Assembly: GCA_024362935.1 (NCBI GenBank) | Contig: JANCRA010000003.1 | Location: forward strand, 7,988,001 to 8,052,000 | Length of the DNA: 64,000 nucleotides | From: Setophaga petechia | Lineage: Eukaryota > Chordata > Aves > Passeriformes > Parulidae | Direction: 5' to 3' | Part shown: in pieces, positions 13,401 to 23,159 of the stretch | Numbering within the stretch: the stretch's first letter is position 1 | Layout of the letters: each line of letters begins with the position of its first letter | The notes under the pieces: model-generated | Databases searched by the model: none | Seen by the model: the letters and a program-made list of their open reading frames with translations, nothing else | What the model was told of the DNA's origin: nothing | Made by a program: the position numbers and the translations under genes

Positions 13401-16400
13401 TTAACTATGACCAAGTCACCTTTTCTAAACAAATGAGACTCTCCATAAATTACTACTGCCTCCACTCAAAAGGAGATCTCCACCCCCCTGTGACAAAACA
13501 AAACTCTACAACAAAGCAGCAGATAAATAATTCCTTCAAAAGCCAGTTAGATCACAGGGCACATGTCCACAAGGTGCCAATGGATTGGCCAATCACCACA
13601 TCCAGGTGGATTTAATTTTCAGTATCACTTTTTGGTGCAAGTATAGTTTTTGGGCACTGTTAAACAAAGGTCCCAAGAATTTACCAGAGCAGAGACACTA
13701 CTCCCATAGAGGGAAAAAACAATACACAACAGATTAAGTCTTTGTTCACAACCTGAGGACCCTAATATGCTGGACTAAGTGATGAAATAGGAGGTTATAC
13801 TTAAAGGAATAGATTTAAGTGTTCTGGCCACTATTTAGTCTAAATTATTAGCATTTACTAACAGGTTACAAAATAAGCTTAGACAGGAGCTCAGTCATAT
13901 TAGCTTTTTTCTCAAGTGTTCAATAAATGAGCAACATGCAACTGGGAACTGGAGTAATGGCATTGGGTACAGAAGGACAAGGTGCCCTCACCTCATACAG
14001 ACTGTGCATTTCTGGTACCTCTGTCACAAAAGGAAATGGAAACAAGAGAAGGACAATCAAAGTAACAGGAGTCCTCCTATGTAGGGGACATTAAGCAGGA
14101 TTTTGGGGGAAAAACCCCTAAATAAAAAATACATATTAAAAAAATATATAAATATCAATTATATAATTAATAATTTAATACTAATTTTACACAACTTCCA
14201 GTTAAACAACCTTCTAAACCACATACTAGCTTAAAGGAAAGTATACCAGGATGAAAGATCCTACATAAACATCCACTCTGATTCTCTCTCCTCAAGCATC
14301 AGCAGCTGACCACATAGCAATTCAGAAGGGAGGTCCCTGCTACTTCACATGTAGCAAGGCTTCTTTAGAGTAAACACACTCAGCTAATGCAAAAACCATC
14401 AGCTTAAGTGATTTTCACCCTCTTTTAGCATGGGCATTCTGGACCTGGTATACCAGGAATCATTTCAATCCCTTTTCAAACTTCCATCAACAGCTGTACA
14501 GCTTCCACCAACTAAAACCTCATTTCTCTGACTGAAAGACAGGAAAAGCACATGCTCATTTTTGTAAATACTAAGATCTGTTTTACTTTTTTTATCTACA
14601 GAAGTTCAAGGCATCATGAATTTAGTTAAGTGCTATAAAAGTATCTATAAATAAAGTATTTGTGGGATGCTGCTGCTTGTGTTGTCCCTGTTCTTTGAAC
14701 AGCAGGCGGTTTCTAGTCTTTACAATCTGCCATTTGCATTAAATTCATTTGCATTAAATGCATATGCATTAAATGCATTTTGAGAAACAAAAAGCTGAAA
14801 TGAACCACCATATTTCCAAACCTACTCAGTCTAGGAGAGGATTTTTTAAAAGCCATATTAAAACATATGTAGAACAACACATGACAGCAACCTTTTTCAA
14901 AGAGAATGGAAACCTAAAAATGTATTAACAGGATGCTCCTGAATACTTCTGTATTTACCAATCTTCACTATGTTAATAAATAGCCTCCTTTCTGCTCATA
15001 TAAGCACCAGCTAACATCCAGCAGGATTACAGCCAGCCACGTTAGAATGCAAAGTCTACATTACTGTTTTGTGTGCAATTACTCTATTAATTGAGATAAT
15101 GAGTCAAGCACTGAGGTGTTCAAAACTGTTTGGAGACTAAATAATGCCCACTGGGAATGACAACCATACTGTATGTGCCAGTAACACTCCCAGCTCCTTT
15201 CCCATTCTGCCCCTGCTCACATATGGTCAAGTATCCTGGACAAGTGAACTGTGCTTTTCATTGGGAATTCTACCTGGATGGACAAAAGAAAGAGTGTATG
15301 AACAGCAAAACATATTCTTCAATCGAGACTCATCTCTCTCACATTTCAAGTTTAAAACCCAAAAATCTAGATCTGCAAAGACAGGAAGAAATGACAAAGA
15401 AACCCACATACACATTTTTGGCTACCATACAAAGTTCTTCACTTATTATCTTGGGGAGCTTTACACTCAATCCTGAAGTACCAAAAGGGAATAAGAAAAT
15501 TAGTCTTGGTCTCAGAAACTTGAGAAAATAAGTAGTCAACAAATGTACTCCAAAGATGGTGATAATAACGAGTCTTACAACTACACAGGAATAAAAAATA
15601 TGGCCAAGTGATGCTCTCTTAAATACCATAGCAATAATACTGCAAAGACAGAACACATCACAATGAAGTACATTTATTTACACCCTATGAGCATCTACAC
15701 TGATACATTTCCCACTTAATGCTATAAGCTCCCCTGGTAGCCGAGATCCTTTCTAGTAGCTAGCTTCCCTGCATCAAAACTCAATCACTCTTACAGGAAT
15801 TTACCAAAATACTTTTACACACAAATTACAAGTTTTAATGATCTTCTTGATTTATGACAGTAGCATGAATCACTCAGCACAACAGACAAATGAGAACTCA
15901 TTGAGCTGCATACAATAAATAGCCCAACCCACCTACCTCTAACAGTCATTTCAGGACAGGAAAAATGGTAAAGCTGGATGAGTGTTTTGTTCTCAAACAT
16001 TATCTTTCAGTATCAAGAACTGTTTAGAGGGTGAAATACATAACTTTTCAGAATACCATTTTACCTTTAAACTACCAAGAACATTTTAAAGGAAATTTCA
16101 GAAAATTAATGTAAATGGTGACTTTCCAAATCAAACAAAACTACTAATTCTGAGTTTCTGGATGAACGTGTGCAAGGGAGTAAATAATGATTTAATCGTC
16201 CCTTTTCAAGTTGCTGTGCCTTGCTAGCAGGCAAAACAGAGAAATGCAGAAGGAAAAAAAATCAACAGAATAATAAGTCAAAAATGGCACACTTCATTGT
16301 ATACCTATAAAATGGAACTACACAACACAACAGCTGGCAGCCTTTGATTAAGCCTAAGGTCTCCTGACAATAAACCAGGCTACTGACACTTCACTGACAT

Positions 16401-18426
16401 GCCAGCATCGACAGTTTTGAGAGGAGACCTCTGGGAATTACAGAGAATTCTAAAAACGACATTGAGCAACAAGAAGAGAAGCCCAAAAACTCACAATAAA
16501 AGCACATAATAAGACAGATGTACATCTCATAACCAAAAAAGGGAATACATGAGTATTTAAGACTGTAACAAGCAAATATTTATTTACTCAAAATAAAATT
16601 GACTTCCTTAAAAGCATCATCTTATATCTTGCAAAATACCAGGGCAGTAGTTCCAGAGTCATTTTCCCTCAAAATTATCATCATGTCAAAATAACAATGT
16701 AGAAAACCTTAAAGCACTTCTTAGAAGTTATTACAAATTACTGTGAAAAATACTATGGTTTTTAGTAATATTTACCTCATGTTCTTGGTTATCTTGTCCA
16801 TCTTTGCCACTTTTTCCACTCTTAACTGATTTTGCAGGTTCCTTAAAAAAAAAGTTTACAGTTTCAGTTTTTGTTTTTTCCTTTTTTTTTTTAAAGGAGA
16901 TCTAGATAGATTCTTAAGTCAAGGAATCAGGCTTTTTTAGACATTTGCTAAAAGTAATAAAGTTGGCAGAATAAAAATTATACAATTTAACTGGAAGATG
17001 ATAATATTGAACTGAAAGTCTCTACAAAGCTACTTTAATAATTTTTTATCTGTGGAAAGACTTTGGAGTTTTATTTATGCCTCAAAATTCACCTATAAAG
17101 ATAAGCTTTCACATAGGTAAGCAGGCAGGGACAAAGAATGCAAATGATTTGAACCATGTCTAAGAAATTATTTAGCTTTACTACCTTGCTGTCTTTGGTT
17201 TTTGGTTCAGAAATATTTATATTTAGTTTAGCTTCGAAACTAGCATCAGTATAGCACATGTTTTACACTTTATTATTTTGTCTGTTCTAGGAGCTAGAAA
17301 GTCCACTGTTAGAAGTAGGCCCCACAACTCAATTTTCTGCATCACAGCATTGTACTTACCTTGAATCCTTCACCCATTTTTGAGATTTGTTACTCTCAGA
17401 AAAGTGAATAAAAGTTTCAATGTTTTTAACATCGAAAGTGCCAAGGATATTGGGAAAATTTAAAGCAAACAACTCCCAAAAACCTCAACACTCTATCTCC
17501 CTACATCAAATTTTAAAATGACGTTGACAAACTAAAAGCTAAACAGAAGCGGTCGAGAGAGAGAGCAGCTGGCTGAGGACAGCACACTTCACTGTTTCTG
17601 ACTTGCACTCACGGCTAATTGCCTATCACACAAAATAAAGTAATCCAGCTAACTTCCTGCCGGGTTTACAAGTCTTCTGCCATCGTTACTTGTGCAAGCC
17701 CCCTTCGTAGCCGCCAGACAAATCACTCCCCGGAGCCTGAGGCAAAGCGGGGCCAAAGCTAGGTTCATTCTATTGTCAGGAGAAGGAGCTGAAAGCCTCC
17801 GAGGGGCGATCAGTGCTCCTTGAATACTTATGGAGATCCCCCAAGCGCAGCCCCCATGCAGCCAGAGCTACGCAGCAGCCAAACTTCCCAGGACGGGGCC
17901 CGGGCAAGTCGCCGTGGGTACGGACGCCCCCACCTTGCCATGGAAATAATCCCTTCCCCCTCCCCAACGCCCCCGGGCCAGCCCCGAGCGAGAGCCCCGC
18001 TCCCCGCTCCGCCTCAGCCAGCCCGGGCTGAGGACACGTTTCCCATTCCCTCCCTCCAGCACTCCCCCGCACGCCAAACCCACGGCCGCCCTCCCCGACT
18101 CCCTCCCTCCGACGGCCGCCGGCGAGACGGTACCAGGACCCCGCCTCGGCACCCCCGGACTAGGCCCCGGCGGGAGCTGCCCCCTCCCCGGCACCCGGGG
18201 GAGGCCGGCACACCGCAGCGAGGGAGGGAGGGACGGAGCTGCTCTCACCCGGGGCTGCCCCTCGCGCGGCTCTCCCAGCGCCTGGGAACGGGCGCCGCTC
18301 GCCGCTGCCGCCCCCCACCCCAGGCCCCTCCTCCCCGCGGGGCCTGCACCCCACAGCCTCCCCGCAGGGCTCGGTCTCTCCCGATCCCCCCCGACTCACT
18401 TTCTCTTTCTTGTTTTTATTCGGCAT
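1..18426 (-). CDS. PPP2R5C: PP2A B56 (B') regulatory subunit, gamma-type, 5' part of gene (continues beyond left edge)
   Basis: Regulatory B56 subunits bind the PP2A scaffold and catalytic subunits and direct the phosphatase to substrates carrying LxxIxE motifs. Only the variable N-terminal segment is here: three coding exons (18400-18426, 16776-16841, 1421-1580) joined in frame, 84 codons plus one base. The start MPNKNKKEK is what I recall for the long PPP2R5C isoform. The third exon ends [20 protein letters not shown], the conserved B56 gamma/delta stretch just before the HEAT repeats. The HEAT-repeat exons must lie left of the window. Several basic clusters (NKNKKEK, KKEKR) and no predicted fold fit the disordered N-terminus of the family. 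Exon 3 is closer to mammalian PPP2R5D (NSxPPPxQLSKIK, LPALK), while exons 1-2 are closer to PPP2R5C, so the delta paralog cannot be fully excluded. Membership of the B56 gamma/delta branch is nearly certain; the exact paralog is inferred. Confidence 0.8.
1421..1580 (-). CDS. PPP2R5C: Coding exon 3 (53 codons + 1 base, conserved B56 [11 protein letters not shown] motif)
   Basis: On the minus strand a TTTTTAAACAG acceptor precedes 1580, and the exon runs to 1421 before a GTATGT donor. It starts in phase 0 (V-S-N-K-K...) and ends with one base of a split codon after LPALK. This agrees with the known family junction, where the next residue is Asp from a GAY codon. Residues include [27 protein letters not shown] and [12 protein letters not shown], diagnostic of B56 gamma and delta. 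The [13 protein letters not shown] and SSSRFN parts resemble delta; KVPxxQ and VSNNREL resemble gamma. An open frame continues past the donor to about 1242 but is intronic. Confidence 0.88.
8811..8906 (+). mobile_element. CR1 LINE 3' tail fragment
   Basis: About 95 bp ending CCAAACCATTCTATGATGCT and preceded by a GGAAGGTGTCCCTCACCATG-like stretch, the standard 3' end of avian CR1. It is heavily 5' truncated, as is usual for this family, and sits in intron 2 antisense to the gene. Confidence 0.85.
10031..10066. repeat. Perfect 18-bp tandem duplication
   Basis: Two identical adjacent copies of GGTGTATACACTCAAGTA at 10031-10048 and 10049-10066. Each contains the palindrome GTGTATACAC. This is probably a replication-slippage product. 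Confidence 0.9.
10470..10555 (-). mobile_element. Possible degenerate CR1 fragment
   Basis: The minus strand reads CCTGGCTCTTCTC followed by AGTGGTGTGCCCCAGC and GGACAGG. This resembles the CR1 stretch GGCTCTTCTCAGTGGTGCCGAGCACAGG, also found in the copy near 25.65 kb. It is short and diverged, and in the opposite sense to the adjoining larger CR1. It overlaps a 104-codon minus-strand frame (10255-10569) with no recognised domain. Confidence 0.45.
10700..11554 (+). mobile_element. CR1 LINE, 5'-truncated copy (about 855 bp)
   Basis: This copy carries the end of the CR1 reverse-transcriptase ORF: TGAAGGATGGGATGCCATCC, then a degraded RPHLEYC-type region near 11045-11090, AGGAAGGACATGGAGCTG, GGAGAAGAAAGGCTTTGGGG and GAAGAAATTCTTTACTGTGA. 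It finishes with the tail TTCCAACC...ATTCTGTGATTCTATGA at 11518-11554. It is frameshifted, with no intact protein. Lying in intron 2 antisense to the gene, it accounts for the GC-rich open frames on both strands at 10682-11282. Confidence 0.95.
12825..12839. repeat. Short CA microsatellite
   Basis: About seven AC units in intron 2; short and probably weakly variable. Confidence 0.6.
14732..14780. repeat. Three-unit 15-bp repeat with octamer-like ATTTGCAT motifs
   Basis: ATTTGCAT occurs at 14732 and 14747 and ATATGCAT at 14762, exactly 15 bp apart and each followed by TAAAT. The first two are the reverse of the POU octamer ATGCAAAT. The repeat lies in intron 2. Regulatory use is not shown. 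Confidence 0.8.
16776..16841 (-). CDS. PPP2R5C: Coding exon 2 (22 codons, [11 protein letters not shown] segment)
   Basis: The minus strand shows a pyrimidine-rich tract and AAG acceptor immediately before 16841, then 66 bases encoding [17 protein letters not shown] and NQEHE, then a GTAAAT donor at 16775-16770. Both boundaries are phase 0, so exon 1 and exon 3 join without shift. The content matches the Lys/Gly/Ser-rich second segment of B56 gamma (KSGKSSKEGQD in mammals, from memory) better than the delta counterpart. The segment is hydrophilic, low in complexity and probably disordered. Confidence 0.85.
16842..18399 (-). other. PPP2R5C: Intron 1 (about 1.56 kb)
   Basis: Runs from the GTGAGT donor after exon 1 to the TTTAAG acceptor before exon 2. 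The right half is CpG island and the left half AT-rich. It contains the candidate MGEGFK exon at 17360-17377. Confidence 0.75.
17360..17377 (-). CDS. Candidate alternative first coding exon (MGEGFK) in intron 1
   Basis: On the minus strand ATG GGT GAA GGA TTC AAG is followed at once by a near-perfect GTAAGT donor (17359-17354). The end phase is 0, so it would splice in frame to exon 2 and give [15 protein letters not shown]. It lies about 320 bp left of the CpG-island edge. No promoter motif is obvious. An upstream pyrimidine-rich AG could make it an internal exon, but one possible acceptor there puts a TAA in frame. The donor strength and phase are seen directly; use as an exon is inference. 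Confidence 0.3.
18400..18426 (-). CDS. PPP2R5C: Coding exon 1 (start codon, MPNKNKKEK)
   Basis: On the minus strand an ATG at 18426-18424 opens nine codons, MPNKNKKEK, followed directly by a GTGAGT splice donor at 18399-18394. The exon ends in phase 0, which matches the acceptor of the next exon. The start context is GGCC-ATG-C, with G at -3. It lies inside a CpG island, as expected for a first exon. The nonapeptide agrees with the start of the long mammalian B56 gamma isoform as I remember it (delta begins MPYKLKKEK). Reading through the donor gives a longer open frame in GC-rich DNA, but that is intron 1 read-through. Confidence 0.85.
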
Positions 18427-18625
18427 GGCCGCGGAGGCGCAGCCCCCGCCGGCCCCGCTTCGCTCCGCGCCGCGCCCGCCCCGCGCTGCCGCTCCCCCGC
18501 TCCGCGGCGGCCTTGGTGCTCCCCCTTCCTCCCCCGCCCGCGGGGAGCGGGCCCTGCCCGCCCATTGGCTGCGCGCGTCACGTGGGCCGCAGCTCGCGCT
18601 CGTCACCGAGAGGGCGGGGCTGGCG
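18427..18625 (-). promoter_or_regulatory. TATA-less CpG-island promoter with CCAAT, E-box and GC box
   Basis: Upstream of the ATG on the minus strand are a CCAAT box (plus-strand ATTGG, 18564-18568) next to a GC-rich GGGCGGG, a palindromic CACGTG E-box at 18579-18584, and a GGGCGGGG Sp1-type box at 18612-18619. No TATA box is evident. The transcription start is probably between about 18440 and 18560, giving a short GC-rich 5' leader. The arrangement suits NF-Y, USF/MAX-type and Sp1 binding. The sites are seen; their use is inferred. Confidence 0.6.
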
Positions 18626-18640
18626 GCGCCTCCGCCCCCG

Positions 18641-18760
18641 GCGCTCTCCCGGCGGGATCGGGGCTCTTCCGACGGCTCCGGGGCTCTCCCGGCGGGGCCG
18701 GCGCGCTCCTGACCGCTCCGGGGCTCTCCCGGCGGGATCGGGGCTCTCCCGGCGGCTCCC
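18641..18760. repeat. Six-unit, 20-bp GC-rich tandem array upstream of the promoter
   Basis: Six consecutive 20-base units in exact register begin at 18641, 18661, 18681, 18701, 18721 and 18741, each close to GGGCTCTCCCGGCGGGATCG. Units 1 and 5 differ at one base. The fourth unit is the most diverged. It lies about 215-335 bp upstream of the start codon, within the CpG island. Confidence 0.9.
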
Positions 18761-18950
18761 TAGCTCCGCCCGGGCTCCGGCCACGCCTCGGGGTGTTCCC
18801 GCAGGCTGAGCGGGGCAGCTGGACGGGCTGAGGTGCCCTGAGGGCCCCGAGGCTCCGGCGAGCCCGTCCTGTGGCGGCCCGTGGGAAGCGGGGCGTCCCT
18901 GCAGCCGCTGCCTCCGCCGCTCTTGGGCGAGGGGCACCCGTCACTGGGGA

Positions 18951-21900
18951 GCGGAAACGTTAAAGGAAAAAAAGAAAAAACCCAAGAAAAAACCAATATA
19001 GGGCATGCCTGAAGTTAGCTGGCCCTCTCGTGCAAAAACCGTTTGTCCATCGTGATTTTGAGGACTTCAATATGCGCTTGCAGTATATGGATGGGGAAGG
19101 TGAACTTTGGGAAGTTGCAGACCGGTTTTGAAACGATATCTTGATTGCTTTTCAGAGCCTGAGTTCGGTTGTGCATATTTTCATCATGCCCACCCATACT
19201 AGAGGTAATTTTTTGTCCAAACAAATCACTTTTTAATCTCCCAAAACCAGAATGCAAAATTTAGGACAATCTTAAGACAAAAGAAATGTGCAAATACTCC
19301 ATCTGGAGAATTTACAAACTGTATTTCTCCCATGGTCAGATTAAGCCACAAATTAATTATTGGCTGAGGAAATAGTGCAAAGGACATTAGCAGTCCTAAT
19401 AGCACCAAGACATAAAATATTTTAAATTTAGATTGGTTGTACTTGTTAAATTCTAATTGTGTTGTACTGCTAAAGGATAGAAAAAATACTACCTAATAAA
19501 TACAGTGTAAAAGTGAAATTGATCTCATTCCTTGCTCCAGCAGGAGCAAACAGATATGCTCTCATTTTTGGGATATGGAATTCCAATAAACACTGGTATC
19601 TGATAGGATGGTATCTAATGTTAGATACTTGTATCAGCTTGTATCCACTATATTGGAACACTGGTTTTGCTGGGGTGAAAATGCATTTTCCAGGCACTGC
19701 AAAGGAATTTACTGGCTGTGGAGAGCTGCTTCCTCTTACTTCAGTCCTCTTCCTTTCCTGTTTCTTAAGTGCTAGGAAACAATGTCTGCCTCTTATCCTT
19801 TCTCTCATCTCTGGTTTGAGAGCTTAGAAATGAGGTGCAGTTATTGTGCCTCTGCTGACAGCCAGTCATGAATGAGTTGCTACTAATAAATGACATTTCT
19901 GACTTAGAGAATAACATGGACTTTTGAAATACTAATAGACAGCAAAGGAAAGAAACCTACCTCCATCTGTAGTCTGGAGTTTAATCAGTGTGTGAAAGGG
20001 TTTGCATGGCTAGGGATAAACTCAAGAGCTTCCACTTTGTTAGGTTACAGTTTTGTAGAAGCTTAAACTACTCTTAATTCCCAGCTGTTGTGCTCCTATC
20101 TCCCTCCCCTGCACCGATGCTGGTGCTGTGAAGTTTAAACCTGCTTGTAGAATTGATCAGGTTGAAAACTATCCTCCCAAAATGACATGTTGGTGTGTTG
20201 GTTTAGTTTTGGTCTGGAGTTTGTTGTTTTGTTTTTTTGGTTTTTTTTTTTTTTTTTTTTGCCTTGAACTGGCACACCACCACCTGCTTCTGTAAACACT
20301 AACGCTGGCTGAAGGAAGGGGGTGGAAATATGTGGCGGGGGCGGGATGTGACCTCAACAGCCTAGATTTAGATCAGTTTAAGCAGCTTAATGAGTTTCTC
20401 ATTGGCTCTTGGCCTCTTTTGTGCTGCTAGTGCTCATAGTTTTTCTAAATAATGGAAAAACTCTGTCAGTGTCATTCTTACCCATGTACTTCTGAACAGG
20501 AGCAGCAAAAATTGTCTGTCCTTGTTTTGCAGTTAGTTGGGAAACCTTGAATCAATATGTTGAACTGAACACAGGTTCAAAAGTTGGCACTGACTCAGTT
20601 AACATTTATGAGGTTTTCTTTGTGACCACAGATGTAGAAACTCTTGTGAAAACTTGACTCCCCCTCACCTCACTTTGCTGCAGAGTCTAATTCACCAGTA
20701 ACAGAAAGCAATTGTGTTTTTCAAGGCCTGCTCTATAATATGAAATAATTAGTGGGTGGTGGAGGTTTACAAGAAAAATAGCTCTGTCTGTATGCTCTAG
20801 TGCCTTCATAAAATCTGAGACTAAGATATGTGACTTATGTGATGAAATCTTACTTTTACTACAACGGTATGGCACTGTGGGCCTAATTGTTCTGCTATGG
20901 AGTAGGAATAACTATGTAAATAAGGTGATGTAATTTGAGTGTGAATATGACTATATTAATATTTGCATTAATTTCTGAACATTTTATGCAAATTAGGTGT
21001 TTTCAAAAACCAGAATATATTCACATGGATTAGGTTATCACTCTAATTAAAATGTCAAAAACTAATGCATGTAGCATAGTTTTCAATTTGCGTTTTTTAC
21101 TGTAATGATCAAATTCTCTAAGTCTGCAAAATTTAAGCCACCAAATAATGTCAAGTATTGTGTAAAACACCTGGATAATACTTAATAGCTTGCATCTGGG
21201 CCAGGTATCCTTTGTGCCAATTAAAGGGGAACATTTACACAATTAGTCCTTTCCAGCTGTATTGGATATTCTTGTCTGATTGCTTTTCATTTGTTTTTGT
21301 TGCTTGTTTTTTAATCCCTTTACAGTGGTTGAGCAGTCATGCTCTGGCCTGAGTTTACTGAACAGACCACTGTCACTGTGACAGGGATAACATCTTCCAT
21401 CCCCAGTTGCATGGCTTTATTGCTTCCCGTGCCCTCTCTCTGGTTTAATTGGGTGGTGTGCCAGTTCAGCTTGTTAAAATGGCAGAAAACTAACTGAGCA
21501 TTGGTGACAGGAGACAATGAGACCTTTTGCTAGGAAGCTCTTAATTTGGCTCAACTGAAACTATGCAACAGCAGCTGTGGACAAGGTTTTAGCAGCCAGT
21601 GAACTGTCATCATAATACATAATTGTCAGACATTGTCAGGCTGTTTCCCAAAACATCTCTTCATTGACTGGTGCAGACTTTGGTTGTCTGGCACACTGTG
21701 TCAGATAGAGCTGAAATCTGAAGGACCAATGGCAGTAAAGAGACTGGAATAGATGGGTTGAAATAGAAACATTTTTTTCTCATGTTTGCACGAGCCAAAG
21801 CACTACTTAAGGTAACTTTCCTGGCAAGAATAGTGGAACTGGCAGATTATGTCTGAAGGAACTAACTGAGGGAAGAAACTGCTTAATCAGCACCTGCAAT

Positions 21901-22605
21901 AGAGTCTGCTTCTATGCAATCTAACACTAAAAGCTGCAAAACCAGTATACTCAACTTCACAAAAAAAGCTTAAACATCTTTCAGGAACTTTCTCTACAAG
22001 CATGAATTCATTTCTACTTACCCTGAATCACATTAAATAATTCTTGTGCTGCTCTCAATCTAAATTATAAAGCTTTAATTCTCAATTATTTTAAAATCCA
22101 TTAGTGTTGGATGCCCTGCTGTCACAATCTGCAGTATTGTAAATGTTGCAAAACAATTTATTCACAGCAGTATAAAAGTCAGACTCTTTTCAGGTAATTA
22201 GTAATAGGTCAAACTTGGAGCTTCATGCATGTAAACAGCATGATATTTTAGCCCTATATGTGACCACATAATTACCAATGGCAATTATTGGCATCACTTA
22301 ACACAGAATCAGAGATACATGTTCAGAACCATAATTAATCACATGTCTGATGCCTTCTTCTTGATGCCTTCTATTTTACTCTGTATATAAGGCATATTAC
22401 TCTGTATGTTTGGAAAATTTGGACTAGTAAAAAATGAAAAAAAATTTCATGTATGATTGATTATGCTATCTGGATGTTAGCTTTAAGAATTTTCAGTATT
22501 AACTAACACATGGATTCTGGATTTGTATTTGGGCCAACTTAATTTTAAAATGAACTTGGAAAACATAAATAATGAGAATGGACAACTCATGCAGAATGTT
22601 ACTAA
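18951..22605. other. Upstream flank, no gene recognised
   Basis: AT-rich sequence right of the CpG island. It contains a 20-base T run at 20241-20260, flanked by further T-rich sequence. Open frames at 19470-19827 exist on both strands without a recognisable domain. No spliced plus-strand gene starting from the CpG island could be defined. Confidence 0.65.
20241..20260. repeat. Poly-T run (20 bases)
   Basis: Homopolymer T tract following shorter T/G-rich sequence. No retroposed gene is recognisable beside it. Confidence 0.7.
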
Positions 22606-22610
22606 AGCAT
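22606..22610. repeat. Left target-site duplication AGCAT
   Basis: The 5-bp direct repeat AGCAT lies immediately before the LTR start and is matched by an identical AGCAT at 23155-23159. Confidence 0.8.
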
Positions 22611-23154
22611 TGTACTGGTTTTAACTGGGATAGTGTTACCTCATTGCAGCTTCTATGGGGCTAGAAGTGCTTTGAATTTGCGGTGAAAACTGCTAAGAAC
22701 ACAAGGATGTTTTTGTTATTGCTGAGCAGTGATTACACAACCTCAAGACCTTTTCTCCTCACAGTGCCCCACCAATGAGGAGGCTGTGAGTATGCAAGAG
22801 GGTGGGAGGGGACACAACTGGGACAGTGACCCCAGCTGATCCAAGGGATATCCCATACTCTATGATGGCTTGCTCTGCACTAAAACTGGATAGAGGTGTG
22901 TGGAGCTTGGCTGAGGCTGGCACTACTTGGGGACTGGCTGGGCATCTGTTGGTGGTGAGCAATTGTTTGGGGTTTTAAAATATTTTCTTATTTTCTTTTT
23001 TGTGTATTTTCTTTTAATTACTATTAGATTGTCTTTTTCTCAACCTATGAAGTTTCCCATTTTTACCCTTTTGATTCTCAGTCCTTTTTCATTGGGGGTA
23101 AGTGAGCAAGCAGCTGTGTGATGCTGAGCTGACTACTGGGATTAAACCATGACA
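22611..23154 (+). mobile_element. Solo LTR of an avian endogenous retrovirus (ERVL-like)
   Basis: A 544-bp element starts TGTACTGGTTTTAACTGGGA and ends GGGATTAAACCATGACA. Internal stretches GTTATTGCTGAGCAGTG, GGGAGGGGACACAACTGG and AAGGGATATCCCATACTCTATGA resemble an LTR class I know to be abundant in passerines. It has the TG...CA ends expected of an LTR and is flanked by a 5-bp direct repeat AGCAT (22606-22610, 23155-23159), the usual target duplication size for ERVL-type integration. No internal retroviral genes adjoin it, so it is a recombined solo LTR. Orientation follows the order of those blocks. The exact family name is not certain. Confidence 0.88.
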
Positions 23155-23159
23155 AGCAT
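23155..23159. repeat. Right target-site duplication AGCAT
   Basis: Directly follows the LTR terminal CA and is identical to the left copy. Confidence 0.8.

Larger units (their letters stand above)
1581..16775 (-). other. PPP2R5C: Intron 2 (about 15.2 kb)
   Basis: A long AT-rich intron. It contains a 16-base T run (2309-2324), three CR1 pieces (8811-8906, about 10470-10555, 10700-11554), an 18-bp direct duplication (10031-10066), a short CA repeat (12825-12839) and a 15-bp tandem repeat with octamer-like motifs (14732-14780). Open frames of 100-124 codons at 9464-9814, 15144-15531 and 15339-15656 show no recognisable domain and are probably chance. Confidence 0.75.
17690..18950. other. CpG island covering exon 1 and promoter
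   Basis: This is a sharp rise in GC and CpG density against AT-rich flanks on both sides. CpGs are densest from about 17870 to 18930. The island spans the first coding exon, the upstream untranslated and promoter region and the start of intron 1. Such islands normally mark constitutively active vertebrate promoters. The long open frames here on both strands (for example 17820-18809 on the plus strand) are Pro/Arg/Ala-rich artefacts of base composition. Confidence 0.9.

Noticed and set aside
15144..15656. Overlapping frames of 105-124 codons on both strands
   Set aside because: Several frames are open at once, with no domain and no supporting splice sites.
17820..18809. 329-codon plus-strand open frame
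   Set aside because: It lies wholly in the CpG island, opposite exon 1, and is Pro/Arg/Ala-rich with no domain. GC-rich DNA lacks stop codons by composition.
20241..20260. Poly-T as reversed poly-A tail of a processed pseudogene
   Set aside because: No recognisable coding remnant lies on the appropriate side and no target duplication was found.
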